Shown here one piece after another: positions 1 through 7,215 of a stretch of 10,190 nt of DNA. How positions within the stretch are numbered: the first letter of the stretch is position 1; each line of letters opens with the position of its first letter. The stretch is from Acidobacteriota bacterium (GTDB taxonomy: Bacteria > Acidobacteriota > Terriglobia > Acidiferrales > UBA7541), in NCBI GenBank assembly GCA_016179005.1, contig JACOSF010000107.1, positions 1-10,190 of the forward strand. Reading direction: 5' to 3'. The translations under genes and the position numbers were made by a program. The notes beneath the pieces are model-generated. The model searched no databases and was not told the DNA's origin. It saw nothing but the letters and a program-made list of their open reading frames with translations.

Positions 1-357
1 CTCGCGGGTCTGCGGCATGGGCCCGTCGGTGGCCGCCACCACCAGGATGGCGCCGTCCATCTGCGCCGCCCCGGTGATCATGTTCTTGATGTAGTCGGCG
101 TGCCCCGGGCAGTCGATGTGCGCGTAGTGGCGGTTGGGGGTCTCGTACTCCACGTGGGCCACGGCGATGGTGATGCCGCGCTCGCGCTCTTCCGGCGCGT
201 TGTCGATGGAATCGAACGAGCGGAAGGCCACCTTGGGATCGGACTTGCCCAGCACCTTGGTGATGGCCGCCGTCAACGTCGTCTTGCCGTGGTCAATGTG
301 ACCAATCGTCCCGATGTTCACGTGCGGCTTTGTGCGTTCGAATTTTTCCTTGGCCAT
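1..357 (-). CDS. tuf: Elongation factor Tu, N-terminal part (runs off the left edge)
   Basis: EF-Tu is the GTPase that delivers aminoacyl-tRNA to the ribosome A site in the cytoplasm. The 119 visible residues cover most of the GTP-binding domain. Visible motifs are the P-loop GHIDHGKT (residues 19-26), the switch I segment RGITI (60-64, with the Mg-binding Thr) and the switch II motif DCPGH (82-86, with the catalytic His). The sequence then continues through the family-typical LVVAATDGPMPQTRE to the window edge. The start is the ATG at 357-355. An AAGGA ribosome-binding site sits at 371-367, 9 nt upstream. The gene lies directly downstream of four tRNA genes on the same strand, which is the well-known tRNA-tufB arrangement and suggests co-transcription with them. 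Nothing in the visible part is broken. Family assignment is certain; whether this is the only tuf copy cannot be seen. Confidence 0.97.
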   Translation of the reverse strand, partial: MAKEKFERTKPHVNIGTIGHIDHGKTTLTAAITKVLGKSDPKVAFRSFDSIDNAPEERERGITIAVAHVEYETPNRHYAHIDCPGHADYIKNMITGAAQMDGAILVVAATDGPMPQTRE

Positions 358-435
358 AAGCGGCTGTCCTTTTTGTTCAAACTTCGCGGCGCTCTTGCCT
401 TGCTTTGCTCTCGTGCTTCTGCCTTGCTCACTCCC

Positions 436-510
436 TGGAGCGGGGGACGGGATTCGAACCCGCGACCATCGGCTTGGAAGGCCGAGACTCTACCGCTGAG
501 TTACCCCCGC
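436..510 (-). tRNA. tRNA-Gly (anticodon TCC)
   Basis: Read on the minus strand, the acceptor stem GCGGGGG (510-504) pairs with CCCCCGC (446-440), followed by discriminator T (439) and an encoded CCA (438-436). The anticodon loop CTTCCAA gives TCC, and the T arm is GCGGG-TTCGAAT-CCCGT. The U discriminator is usual for bacterial tRNA-Gly. It is the last tRNA before tuf, 78 nt from the tuf start codon. Confidence 0.96.
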
Positions 511-539
511 AATTCCCGCCTCCCGACGAATCGGGACTG

Positions 540-615
<76 letters not shown>

Positions 616-738
616 TCAAACTTCTTCCCCTCAACTCCGCCTTGCTCGCGGGGCCGAAACTCTTTTCGTTCGCGGTCGCCGTGGCGACTTCAGGACTACC
701 AGAGGATTCCCTCAGGTTTTGGCCTGTTGCGCAGGAGC

Positions 739-827
739 TGGTGGACGGGGGAGGATTCGAACCTCCGTAGCCCGCAAGGAGCGGCAGATTTACAGTCTGC
801 TGGTTTTAACCACTCACCCACCCGTCC
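739..827 (-). tRNA. tRNA-Tyr (anticodon GTA), class II
   Basis: Minus strand: acceptor GGACGGG (827-821) pairs with CCCGTCC (749-743), followed by discriminator A and an encoded CCA (741-739). The anticodon stem GCAGA/TCTGC encloses loop CTGTAAA, giving anticodon GTA. A long variable arm (CCGC-TCCTT-GCGG) accounts for the 89-nt length and is the class II signature of bacterial tRNA-Tyr. The T arm GGAGG-TTCGAAT-CCTCC is fully paired. Confidence 0.96.
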
Positions 828-847
828 CGCGCAGGAAAACAACAACA

Positions 848-871
848 CATCGGGCTCGTATCGTCCCGATG
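848..871. repeat. Inverted repeat in the Thr-Tyr tRNA spacer
   Basis: CATCGGG (848-854) and CCCGATG (865-871) form a perfect 7-bp stem with a 10-nt loop, between tRNA-Thr(TGT) and tRNA-Tyr. In the precursor RNA it would fold just 5' of tRNA-Tyr, so a role in processing or in protecting the precursor is possible. No T-run follows on the transcribed strand, so it is not a standard terminator. Confidence 0.6.
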
Positions 872-898
872 CTTCGGGAGACACCAAGCCGTTTGTTT

Positions 899-912
899 TT
901 CTTCGCGAAGAA
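899..912. repeat. Perfect 14-nt palindrome TTCTTCGCGAAGAA in tRNA spacer
   Basis: The 14 bases read identically on both strands. The site lies in the 125-nt spacer between tRNA-Thr(TGT) and tRNA-Tyr. On the transcribed minus strand it runs into an A-rich stretch rather than T, so it is not an intrinsic terminator in that direction. A protein-binding site or an RNA processing hairpin are both possible; function unknown. Confidence 0.6.
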
Positions 913-930
913 CCCGGCTTCCGCAACCTC

Positions 931-944
931 AACGACGCGTCGTT
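931..944. repeat. Perfect 14-nt palindrome AACGACGCGTCGTT in tRNA spacer
   Basis: A second perfect 14-nt palindrome lies only 18 nt from the first and 8 nt past the 3' end of tRNA-Thr(TGT). Its position right behind the tRNA 3' end would suit a role in 3'-end maturation or transcript stability, but this is inference. Confidence 0.6.
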
Positions 945-952
945 CCAATCTC

Positions 953-1024
953 AGCTGGCGGAGGGATTTGAACCCACGACCCTCTGATTACAAATCAGAT
1001 GCTCTACCACTGAGCTACGCCAGC
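953..1024 (-). tRNA. tRNA-Thr (anticodon TGT), no encoded CCA
   Basis: Minus strand: acceptor GCTGGCG (1024-1018) pairs with CGCCAGC (960-954), with discriminator T at 953. The anticodon stem TCTGA/TCAGA encloses loop TTTGTAA, giving anticodon TGT. Unlike the other three tRNAs of the cluster, the next bases are GAG rather than CCA, so the 3' end must be added by CCA nucleotidyltransferase. The T stem GTGGG/CCCTC contains one U-U mismatch at position 50-64. It is the first tRNA of the tuf cluster. Confidence 0.93.
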
Positions 1025-1191
1025 CCTGCTCAAACCTCGAAAAATTACCATATGGGCCATTCAATTGCAAGACGTAATTCTATCAGCAAATTGTCTCTAG
1101 GTGTGGAAAATTCCCCACTCCTGTGAAAATCATTTTACCCCTTCCTGCAAGCCTTTTCAGGCCTTTCAGCGCCAATTTCGCCGGACCTCCA

Positions 1192-1221
1192 TTGCTGCGT
1201 TGCGCCCTGCGCGCCTATACT
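1192..1221 (+). promoter_or_regulatory. Candidate sigma-70-type promoter of the 1235-2242 gene
   Basis: TTGCTG (1192-1197) and TATACT (1216-1221) are separated by 18 nt. The -10 matches the consensus at 5 of 6 positions and the -35 at 4 of 6. Transcription would begin near 1228, about 7 nt before the ATG at 1235. That is consistent with the absence of any ribosome-binding site there and suggests a nearly leaderless mRNA. The rest of the 1025-1191 gap shows an imperfect dyad (1103-1118) but no other convincing signal. Confidence 0.45.
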
Positions 1222-1234
1222 GGCTGTCCGATCC

Positions 1235-2242
1235 ATGAAGCAGAGAGTCATACTTACTCTTGCCGTCCTTCTCGTCGTAGCCACTTTCCTGGTTTTCCAT
1301 TTCCGCCAGCGTCAGGCCGCTCCTCCCACTGGGGCCGTCCCCGAGCTGCTCCTTCTTGCCCCCTCCGATGCTGATTCACTTGTGTACGTTGATCTCGCGG
1401 CGCTTCGGCGTTCGCCTTTCTTCGCGCAGTTGCTTGCCCTGGCTCCTTCGCCCGGTGAAGATCCTGACTATCGGGAATTTGTTACGGCCACCGGCTTTGA
1501 TTATTCACGCGACTTGGACCGCGCGCTGATTGCCACGCGCCCCTCTTCTTCGGCTGCTTCCACCATGGCCATCGCCGACGGGCGATTTGATCGCGCAAAG
1601 ATCGCTGCCTACTCTTTGCGCTCCGGAAAATTGGAAAAGCGAAACGGCGCCGAAGTCTACGTGGTTTCTTCCGGCCATCCGGCAAAAACCATTTCTTTCA
1701 CGTTTCCCACGCCCGGCCGCATCTTGCTCACAAACTCTCCCGCGCTGGATCCCGCTGCTTTGCGCCCGGCGCAGGACATTCCGCCCGGCCAGCGCGACCG
1801 CTTTCTGCGCGTGGCCGGCTCAGCCCTCATCGTGCTGGCGCGGGTGGACGCTTCCCAGGAAAACTTTTCTGTGTTTGGTTTTCGCTCTCGCGACCTGAAA
1901 CGAGCTCTCCGCGACGTTCGCTGGTTGTCGTTGGGCGCGCGCCCTGACGGTGCCAATCTAAAGGTTGCTCTCGAGGCCGAATGCATCAGTGCTGACGCTG
2001 CCCGTGAACTCACCGCCGCCGCCGATGTATTGCGTTTCCTTGCGCGCATCCTTCTGGCCGACGCCCGCACACGCCGCCAGATGTCTCCGCAGGCCGTTGC
2101 CCTCATCGAAGTCATTCTCCGCAACGGCGAGTTCATTCAAAATGATCAGCGCGTTCTATTTCGTTTCGAGCTGGCTGCCGATGCGCTTGTTGCCCCGCCT
2201 TCGTCCGAAGCGGGGCGCCCCTCCCCCGGAAGTGCTCGCTAA
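1235..2242 (+). CDS. Membrane-anchored protein of unknown function
   Basis: The gene encodes a 335-residue protein that I do not recognise at family level. Residues 5-22 are a hydrophobic segment after a short basic start (MKQR). No clear signal-peptidase site follows, so it is probably an N-terminal anchor with the rest outside the cytoplasm. The anchor is followed by a Pro/Ala linker (about 28-36) and then a mixed alpha/beta body. The stretch LVYVDLAALRRSPFFAQL (residues 49-66) resembles the opening of large unknown-function families common in Acidobacteriota; this is recognition only. The last 20 residues are Pro/Ser/Gly-rich and probably disordered. There is no Shine-Dalgarno before the ATG, but a promoter ends 13 nt upstream, so a near-leaderless start is plausible. 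The 3' end overlaps the M23 gene stop by 4 nt, convergently. Codon use resembles neighbouring genes. No catalytic motif is seen. Confidence 0.8.
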   Translation: MKQRVILTLAVLLVVATFLVFHFRQRQAAPPTGAVPELLLLAPSDADSLVYVDLAALRRSPFFAQLLALAPSPGEDPDYREFVTATGFDYSRDLDRALIATRPSSSAASTMAIADGRFDRAKIAAYSLRSGKLEKRNGAEVYVVSSGHPAKTISFTFPTPGRILLTNSPALDPAALRPAQDIPPGQRDRFLRVAGSALIVLARVDASQENFSVFGFRSRDLKRALRDVRWLSLGARPDGANLKVALEAECISADAARELTAAADVLRFLARILLADARTRRQMSPQAVALIEVILRNGEFIQNDQRVLFRFELAADALVAPPSSEAGRPSPGSAR

Positions 2243-3087
2243 AGACACCACAACCGCAGAACGCGCACCTCGTAGTGGACGTGCGGTCCAGATGCCCGCC
2301 CGCTCGTTCCCACGTAGCCAATTACTTCGCCGCGCTTTACCTGCGCGCCGACCCTCGTGGTGAAGCCCGAAAGATGTCCGTACCACGTCGAAGTGCCGAA
2401 GCCGTGGTCCACCACGACCACGCGTCCATATCCCGGCCGCGTTTCCACCGCCACCACCAGCCCGTCCGCGGCAGTCCGCACTGCGTCGCCGTAGCTCGAC
2501 GAAATATCCACGCCCGCATGAAAGGCACCTTCACCGCTGAACGGGTCAAGTCGATCCCCGAAGCTGCCCGTGATGCGTCCCTGCACCGGCCACATCGATG
2601 GCGTGAACGCGAGGTCCGCCAGGCTGCTGCCGGGCATCAGGCGCAATCCCTCGGAAGCCAGGGCAATGGCCGTGGCGTTCTTTTTCAGGAAGTCAAACTG
2701 TTCGAGCGACCTCTGGTGTTCAGCTTCCGCGCCCGCGGGTCCTTCGGAAAGCCCGAATGGCGTCTGGCGGAAGCGGATGATGCCGTAGGTCATGGCTACG
2801 TCTGTTGCCAGAGATTGCAGGGAGGAAAGCCGCTGGTTGGTGTCTGTGACCACCGCCTGCAAGCGCGTGTACTGCTTTTGCAGCGTAGCCTTCTCGGTGC
2901 GCAGTTCGTTGTAATTCGTTACTTTCCACAGCATGCGGCTGTAGGAAGTCATCGCCGCAAATACCGTCACGCCCCCAACAACTGCCAGCAGGACAAGCAG
3001 ATGCACAATGGAATGCGGAACGCGCACACGTCGCACACGGCCTTCGTTACTCGAGGCGATAAGAAATGTGTAAAATTTCGACTTCAT
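2239..3087 (-). CDS. M23 family metallopeptidase (LytM/NlpD type), membrane-anchored, short C-terminus
   Basis: M23 proteins are zinc endopeptidases that cut peptidoglycan peptide cross-links, or serve as activators of amidases. This one has 282 residues, with a basic cytoplasmic N-terminus, one transmembrane segment (about 27-46), a probable coiled coil (about 57-92), and the M23 domain from about residue 165. The zinc ligands are present: H190 and D194 (FHAGVD) and H271 of the HxH pair (GPHVHYE, with H269). The YGHLS His (H238) is also kept. The catalytic core is therefore intact and this is probably an active enzyme acting in the periplasm. After HYEVRV the protein ends with six odd residues. 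Most relatives continue with an Asn-Gly...Asn-Pro tail of some 10-15 residues, and none of the three frames restores it. The stop codon overlaps that of the convergent gene. The ATG at 3087 has only a weak GGTGAG upstream. Confidence 0.93.
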   Translation of the reverse strand: MKSKFYTFLIASSNEGRVRRVRVPHSIVHLLVLLAVVGGVTVFAAMTSYSRMLWKVTNYNELRTEKATLQKQYTRLQAVVTDTNQRLSSLQSLATDVAMTYGIIRFRQTPFGLSEGPAGAEAEHQRSLEQFDFLKKNATAIALASEGLRLMPGSSLADLAFTPSMWPVQGRITGSFGDRLDPFSGEGAFHAGVDISSSYGDAVRTAADGLVVAVETRPGYGRVVVVDHGFGTSTWYGHLSGFTTRVGAQVKRGEVIGYVGTSGRASGPHVHYEVRVLRLWCL

Positions 3088-3184
3088 GAACTCACCAGGT
3101 CGCCTTGTTCACTTTGCGGGACTTTCGCCGCTTTCCCCTCGAGCGGCCCTAACAGCTTCGGGTCTGAACCGCGAGCTTTGGTTC

Positions 3185-3223
3185 GAAACCGAAGTGAGTC
3201 TAAAGGCAGCCGGAAACCGAAGT
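3185..3223. repeat. 11-nt direct repeat GAAACCGAAGT, two copies around the M23 promoter
   Basis: Copies lie at 3185-3195 and 3213-3223, exactly 28 nt apart. On the minus strand (ACTTCGGTTTC) one copy overlaps the candidate -35 box and the other lies just past the -10, at the expected transcription start. Such placement would suit a repressor binding two sites, but two copies of 11 nt may also be chance or a small duplication. Confidence 0.5.
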
Positions 3224-3226
3224 CAA
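3197..3226 (-). promoter_or_regulatory. Candidate promoter of the M23 peptidase gene
   Basis: On the minus strand, TTGACT (3226-3221) and TAGACT (3202-3197) are spaced by 18 nt. The -35 matches at 5 of 6 positions and the -10 at 4 of 6. It would give a leader of about 100 nt before the ATG at 3087. An 11-nt direct repeat overlaps the -35 box and the presumed start point (separate entry). Confidence 0.4.
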
Positions 3227-3304
3227 CCAAAAAATATTCCAAAATGTGGATTTTGCTTTCTCCTCTTCTGTTCCCCGGCTATGCAATAATCCAAAAGGAC
3301 ACGG

Positions 3305-4303
3305 ATGAACGGAGAGCAAAGCCTGATCGACCGCATCCGGCGCGCGATTCCCTCCCGGCCGCGCCGCACGATTCGCTCTGCGTCCCGCCTCCGGCTCGGC
3401 ATCGGCGACGATGCGGCCCTGATTTCTCCTCCGCGCGGCTTGGATTCCGTCGTCACGTGTGACGCTTTCCTGGAGAACATCCATTTTCTTCCCGATGTTC
3501 ACCCACCCGACTCGGTGGGCTATAAATCTCTGGCCCGCGCGACCAGCGACATTGCCGCCATGGGTGGCGTCCCCTGCTTTTTTCTCCTGACCCTGGCGCT
3601 TCCCGCTCGCCGCACCGGCCAGTGGTTGGACGGCTTTCTGGCCGGAATGTCTCGCGCCGCACGGGAGTACCGCCTGGTTCTCGCCGGCGGCGATACTTCT
3701 TGCCAGCCCGCGGTGGCCATTAGCATTACCGTGATCGGTGAGATCACGCGTGGCGCCGCCCTCACGCGCTGCGGAGCCCGGCCCGGCGATCTAATCTACG
3801 TCAGCGGCGCGCTCGGCGCCGCCCAGCTCGGACTCCAACTGATCCGCCGCGGCCTCCATCGTCGCAAAAGCTGGAAACCGCTCCTTCATCCTCATTGCTA
3901 TCCTGCCATCCGCATTGCGCTCGGAAGATTCCTTGCCGCGCGGCATCTCGCTTCCGCGATGATCGACCTCTCCGACGGCCTCTCCACGGATCTCACGCGC
4001 CTGTGCTCCTCCAGCGGAACCGGCGCGCGCATCTGGCAGGATCGCATTCCTGCCGTTGGCGTTCCTCCGCTGCTCCGTGCTCGCGGATTCGATCCGCTCG
4101 CGTTTGCCCTTCACGGCGGCGACGATTACGAACTCCTGTTCACGGTTCCGCGCCGGCTGGCCAAAAAAATCCCCGCGCGTCACCTCGGCGTGCCTCTGAC
4201 TCCCATTGGAGAAATTACTCGGGGAAGAAAAGTGTCCCTTGCCGGCAAAGACGGCCGCGCCGTTCCACTCCATCCCCTCGGCTGGGACCACTTCCGCGGC
4301 TGA
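3305..4303 (+). CDS. thiL: Thiamine-monophosphate kinase
   Basis: ThiL phosphorylates thiamine monophosphate to thiamine diphosphate using ATP, the last step of thiamine cofactor synthesis in bacteria, in the cytoplasm. The 332-residue length is normal. Family motifs appear in order: GIGDDAA (32-38), the metal/phosphate-binding loop; TCDAFLENIHF (51-61); VGYKSLARATSDIAAMGG (71-88), typical of AIR-synthase-like kinases; AGGDTS (127-132); MIDLSDGLS (219-227); and GGDDYELLFTV (271-281). All acidic metal-binding residues that can be placed are present, so the enzyme looks functional. The ATG at 3305 has an AAGGA site at 3294-3298. The gene stands alone: no other thi gene is nearby, the M23 gene is divergent and the PBP gene converges with a 28-nt gap. 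No TPP riboswitch was recognised in the 217-nt upstream region. Confidence 0.96.
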   Translation: MNGEQSLIDRIRRAIPSRPRRTIRSASRLRLGIGDDAALISPPRGLDSVVTCDAFLENIHFLPDVHPPDSVGYKSLARATSDIAAMGGVPCFFLLTLALPARRTGQWLDGFLAGMSRAAREYRLVLAGGDTSCQPAVAISITVIGEITRGAALTRCGARPGDLIYVSGALGAAQLGLQLIRRGLHRRKSWKPLLHPHCYPAIRIALGRFLAARHLASAMIDLSDGLSTDLTRLCSSSGTGARIWQDRIPAVGVPPLLRARGFDPLAFALHGGDDYELLFTVPRRLAKKIPARHLGVPLTPIGEITRGRKVSLAGKDGRAVPLHPLGWDHFRG

Positions 4304-4331
4304 CGGCGATTCTGTTTCCTGTTTTTGAGTC

Positions 4332-6520
4332 CTACGTCTGCGGCTTCTTCTCCAGATTGTCGGGGGATTTCTCGGGTGGCTTCACTGGCGGGACCGATGG
4401 TGGCGTCTTGGCTGGCGGTTTTTCGCGGCCTTCATCCTCGGTGGGCGCCGTATCCGGAGTGTCCACCTTCACCTGTTTAGTCAGCGCCAGCTTGGACAGC
4501 GGCTCGACGTTTGGAAATTCTTCCACCGGCTTTCCTTCGAGCGCCGCTTTCATCAGCTCCATCCAGATGGGCAATGCCGCGCGTGCGCCGGTTTCTTTAT
4601 TTCCGAGAGAGATCTTTTCGTCGTAACCCACCCACACGCCGGTGGTCAGCGAAGGGGAAAAGCCCATGAACCACGCGTCGGAAAACTCGTTCGTCGTTCC
4701 CGTTTTTCCTCCCAGTGGCCGCCCCAGCTCTTTGGCTTTCATCCCTGTGCCGAATTCCACCACATCGCGCAGCATGGCTACCATCATCCGCGCGGTTTCC
4801 GGCTGCACCACGTCGTGCACTTTGGGCCGCGCCTCTTCCAGCACCGCTCCGTCGTAGCTCGCCACCTGCCGGATCAGGTGCGGTTCGATGCGGATGCCGT
4901 CGTTGGGAAACGCCGTGAAGGCCGACGTGTGTTCGAGCAGCGTGATTTCGGCCGCGCCCAGCACCAGCGGTAGATACGGCGGCAGCGGGCTGGTGATGCC
5001 GAAGCGCCGCGCCACATCGATCACTTTTTCGATGCCGAGCTTTTCCGCCAGCTTCACAGCCGGCACGTTCCGCGACCCGGCCAGCGCCCGCCGCAGGGTG
5101 ATCACGCCTTCGAATTTTCCGTCGTAGTTTTGCGGCGAGTACTCCTGCCCGCCACTTATCGTGGTGAACGGTTCGTCCAGGATCGTGTCGAACGGCGAGT
5201 TGTCACCAGCGCGCCCTGCGCCGCGGGTTTCTGTTCTACGTCCACGCGCGCGATGCCCCCGGAAATTTCCCGAATGTGGAAAATGCCCAGGTCGCCCACA
5301 TGGAAGAGCTGCGCCGGAGATTTTCTCCCTGTCCATGCAAAGTCCGGCGCGGTCACCAGCGCGCGGAATGGCCCCAGCTTCACCGTGGCCGCTTTGTCGT
5401 CCACCGCGGTCACCAGTCCCGTTACATAGGCGCCCTTCTCGATGGGCCGCTTCCAATCATCGTCTTCGTAGCTCTCCAGCTTGCCCAGCTTGTCGCGCAG
5501 CACGTTGGGCAGATTGCCGCGCCAGCCGTGCCGGCGCGCGTGCGCGTGCAGGCCATCTCGCACCGCCTGGTTCGCCGCGCGCTGCATCACCACATTCAGC
5601 GTGGTGTACACGCGCAGGCCGCGCTCGTGCACCGCTTCCGTGCCGTAGGTGCGCTCCAGATATTTGCGGATTTCCTCGATGAAGTACGGCGCCAGATCGT
5701 TGCGCGGATATTGCAGCCGCAGCCCGAGCGGCTGTTGCACCGCCTGCTGCATCTGCGCGCTGTCGATTTTCTTCTCCGCTTCCAAACGTCGCAGCACCAG
5801 ATTGCGCCGCGCCAGCGCCCGCGTCGGAAACAACACCGGCGAATAGCTCGGTCCTTTCGCCAGTGCCGCAAGCAGCGCCGCTTCTGTCAGGCTGAGCTCC
5901 TTCACCGGCTTGCTGAAATAAAACTGCGACGCCGCGGCAAATCCGTAATTTCCGTGCGCCATATAAATCTGGTTGGCGTACAGGGTGAAAATTTGCTGCT
6001 TCGAATAGTGCCGCTCCACCTGCATCGCCAGCAGCATTTCCTGGATTTTTCGCCGGATACTTCGGTCGGTGCGGTCGAGAAAAAGCGTTCCGGCAAGCTG
6101 CATGGTCAGCGTGCTGGCGCCTTCCACGGTGCGCAGATGAATGGCGTTGCGCCACGCCGCTTGCAGCACGCGCGGCAGATCGATTCCCCAGTGCTCGAAG
6201 AAGTGCTGGTCTTCCGTCACAATGACCGCGTCCTTCAGCACCGCGGGGATCTGGTCGTAGGTGAGCAGCACGCGCCTTTGCAGCGCAAAGCTCCCGATCT
6301 GCTGCCCGTCATCCGCGTACAACTCGGTGACCACGTTGGGACGAAAATCCTCCAGTGCGCGCACCTCCGGCAGGTCGCTCGAATACACGAACAGCAGCCC
6401 GGCGCCGGCCCCGGCGCCCACCGCGCACACCAGCAGAAATACAAATACGATGCGCCCCAGCCGCGGATGCTCGCGCAACCACGCTGGAAGCCACTCCGTG
6501 GCTTTTAGCAGGTTCATCAT
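4332..6520 (-). pseudogene. Class A penicillin-binding protein (PBP1-type), broken by an internal frameshifting deletion
   Basis: Bifunctional PBPs polymerise glycan strands (GT51 domain) and cross-link peptides (transpeptidase) at the inner membrane. The first reading frame (6520 to about 5205) encodes a transmembrane anchor (about 23-46) and a GT51 domain with catalytic E103 (TEDQHFFEH), GASTLTMQLA (134-143), RRKIQEMLLAMQVE (156-169) and YANQIYMAHGNYG (181-193). It continues to an AQGALV segment that opens the transpeptidase domain. At 5200-5208 the sequence jumps to another frame and resumes at SPFDTILDEP, going on with SRN (5067-5075) and KTGTT (KTG at 4698-4706) to a Pro/Lys-rich tail and the stop at 4332. 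About 45-50 expected codons, including the catalytic SxxK serine, are absent. As given, the product would be 454 residues with a 15-residue garbled end and no transpeptidase. The ATG pair at 6520-6515 has AGGA 10 nt upstream. It is either recently inactivated or mis-assembled; a sequencing error of one base cannot explain it. Confidence 0.9.
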
Positions 6521-6545
6521 CGGAGGGTCATCCTACCGTACTTGG

Positions 6546-6558
6546 CCTTCCCGGAAGG
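6546..6558. repeat. Small dyad CCTTCCCGGAAGG upstream of the PBP gene
   Basis: A 6-bp inverted repeat around one central base lies 26-38 nt before the PBP start codon, in the 113-nt gap after the fmdE-like gene. It could be an operator or a short leader hairpin. No T-run follows, so it is not a terminator. No clear promoter was found in this gap, so the PBP gene may be read through from the genes upstream. Confidence 0.35.
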
Positions 6559-6633
6559 ATGTTCTTCTGCTGGCTGATGCGGCCTTCTTGACGGAAGAGA
6601 AATCCTTTGTGGCATTCTCGCGAATCGATCTGT

Positions 6634-7209
6634 TCAGGAAAGTGGTTCGTAATACCTCTCGCCCGCGCAAGCCCGGCATAACGTGCGGCCTTCCTTCAAC
6701 ACTTCGCGCTTGAAATTGATACCTTCTCCGCACTCCGCACACGCCACGCGCGGCCCTTTGAATCCAGGCAAATCCTCCGGCCTTACTGCCACGCGCACCC
6801 ACTGCTTTTCAAACATTTCTTCGTCCGGCATCACGCGGTAGGCTTTCTGCTGTCCTTGTTCCTTGTCGAGTTCCGGGAACATCTCGCGTGCCTTCTGCTT
6901 GGCGCTTTCTTTGGCCACCACGCGGATCGCGCGCCCTGTCTGCAAATCTACAAATGTTGCCGCCACTTTCCCCCAGTCCAGAAACTTCAGCGCGCGCTTT
7001 CCCAGCCGGCAATTGGCCACCAGCGCCACGGCGTCGGTCATACAGCGGTCGATCTCCACGTAGGTAACCAGGCGCTTACGGTCCTTGACCGGGTCGAGCC
7101 CCAGTTCGCGCACCCCCAGCATCGCCAAGCGTACCCCCAGCACCTGTCCTGCACACATATGGCCGTGCGCTCGCTCGGCGAGCTCCAGATATTCGTCCAG
7201 GCTTTTCAT
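6634..7209 (-). CDS. FmdE-like protein with C-terminal zinc-ribbon
   Basis: The 191-residue soluble protein belongs to the FmdE domain family, named after subunit E of molybdenum formylmethanofuran dehydrogenase but widespread outside methanogens with unclear function. The N-terminal domain shows the family signature HGHMCAGQVLGVRLA (15-29) with H15, H17 and C19, and EIDRCMTD (52-59) with C56. C67 is a further candidate ligand, together fitting a metal site. The C-terminus holds a four-cysteine zinc ribbon: CAEC (157-160) and CRAC (178-181), as in many FmdE-like proteins. No signal peptide or membrane segment, so it is cytoplasmic. It is the third gene after the DsbA-like and MauE/DoxX-like genes, only 6 nt behind the latter, so surely co-transcribed. 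No strong ribosome-binding site precedes the ATG, which suggests translational coupling. Family is clear, role is not. Confidence 0.88.
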   Translation of the reverse strand: MKSLDEYLELAERAHGHMCAGQVLGVRLAMLGVRELGLDPVKDRKRLVTYVEIDRCMTDAVALVANCRLGKRALKFLDWGKVAATFVDLQTGRAIRVVAKESAKQKAREMFPELDKEQGQQKAYRVMPDEEMFEKQWVRVAVRPEDLPGFKGPRVACAECGEGINFKREVLKEGRTLCRACAGERYYEPLS

Positions 7210-7215
7210 GGGGTT

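Noticed and set aside
1103..1118. GTGG-N8-CCAC dyad in the gap before the tRNA cluster
   Set aside because: Two inner mismatches and only 4-bp arms; too weak to call an operator.
2275..3462. Plus-strand open frame of 395 residues across the M23 gene and into thiL
   Set aside because: It is antisense to M23 motifs and overlaps the thiL start in another frame; no recognisable domain.
5205..5456. Upstream extension of the PBP second frame to an ATG at 5456
   Set aside because: The first 84 residues are a wrong-frame reading of the conserved first frame; only the part after about 5204 is PBP-like.
5276..6508. Long plus-strand open frame of 410 residues opposite the PBP
   Set aside because: It is antisense to a clear GT51 domain, is rich in Arg, His and Gln without motifs, and is the usual shadow in GC-rich DNA.
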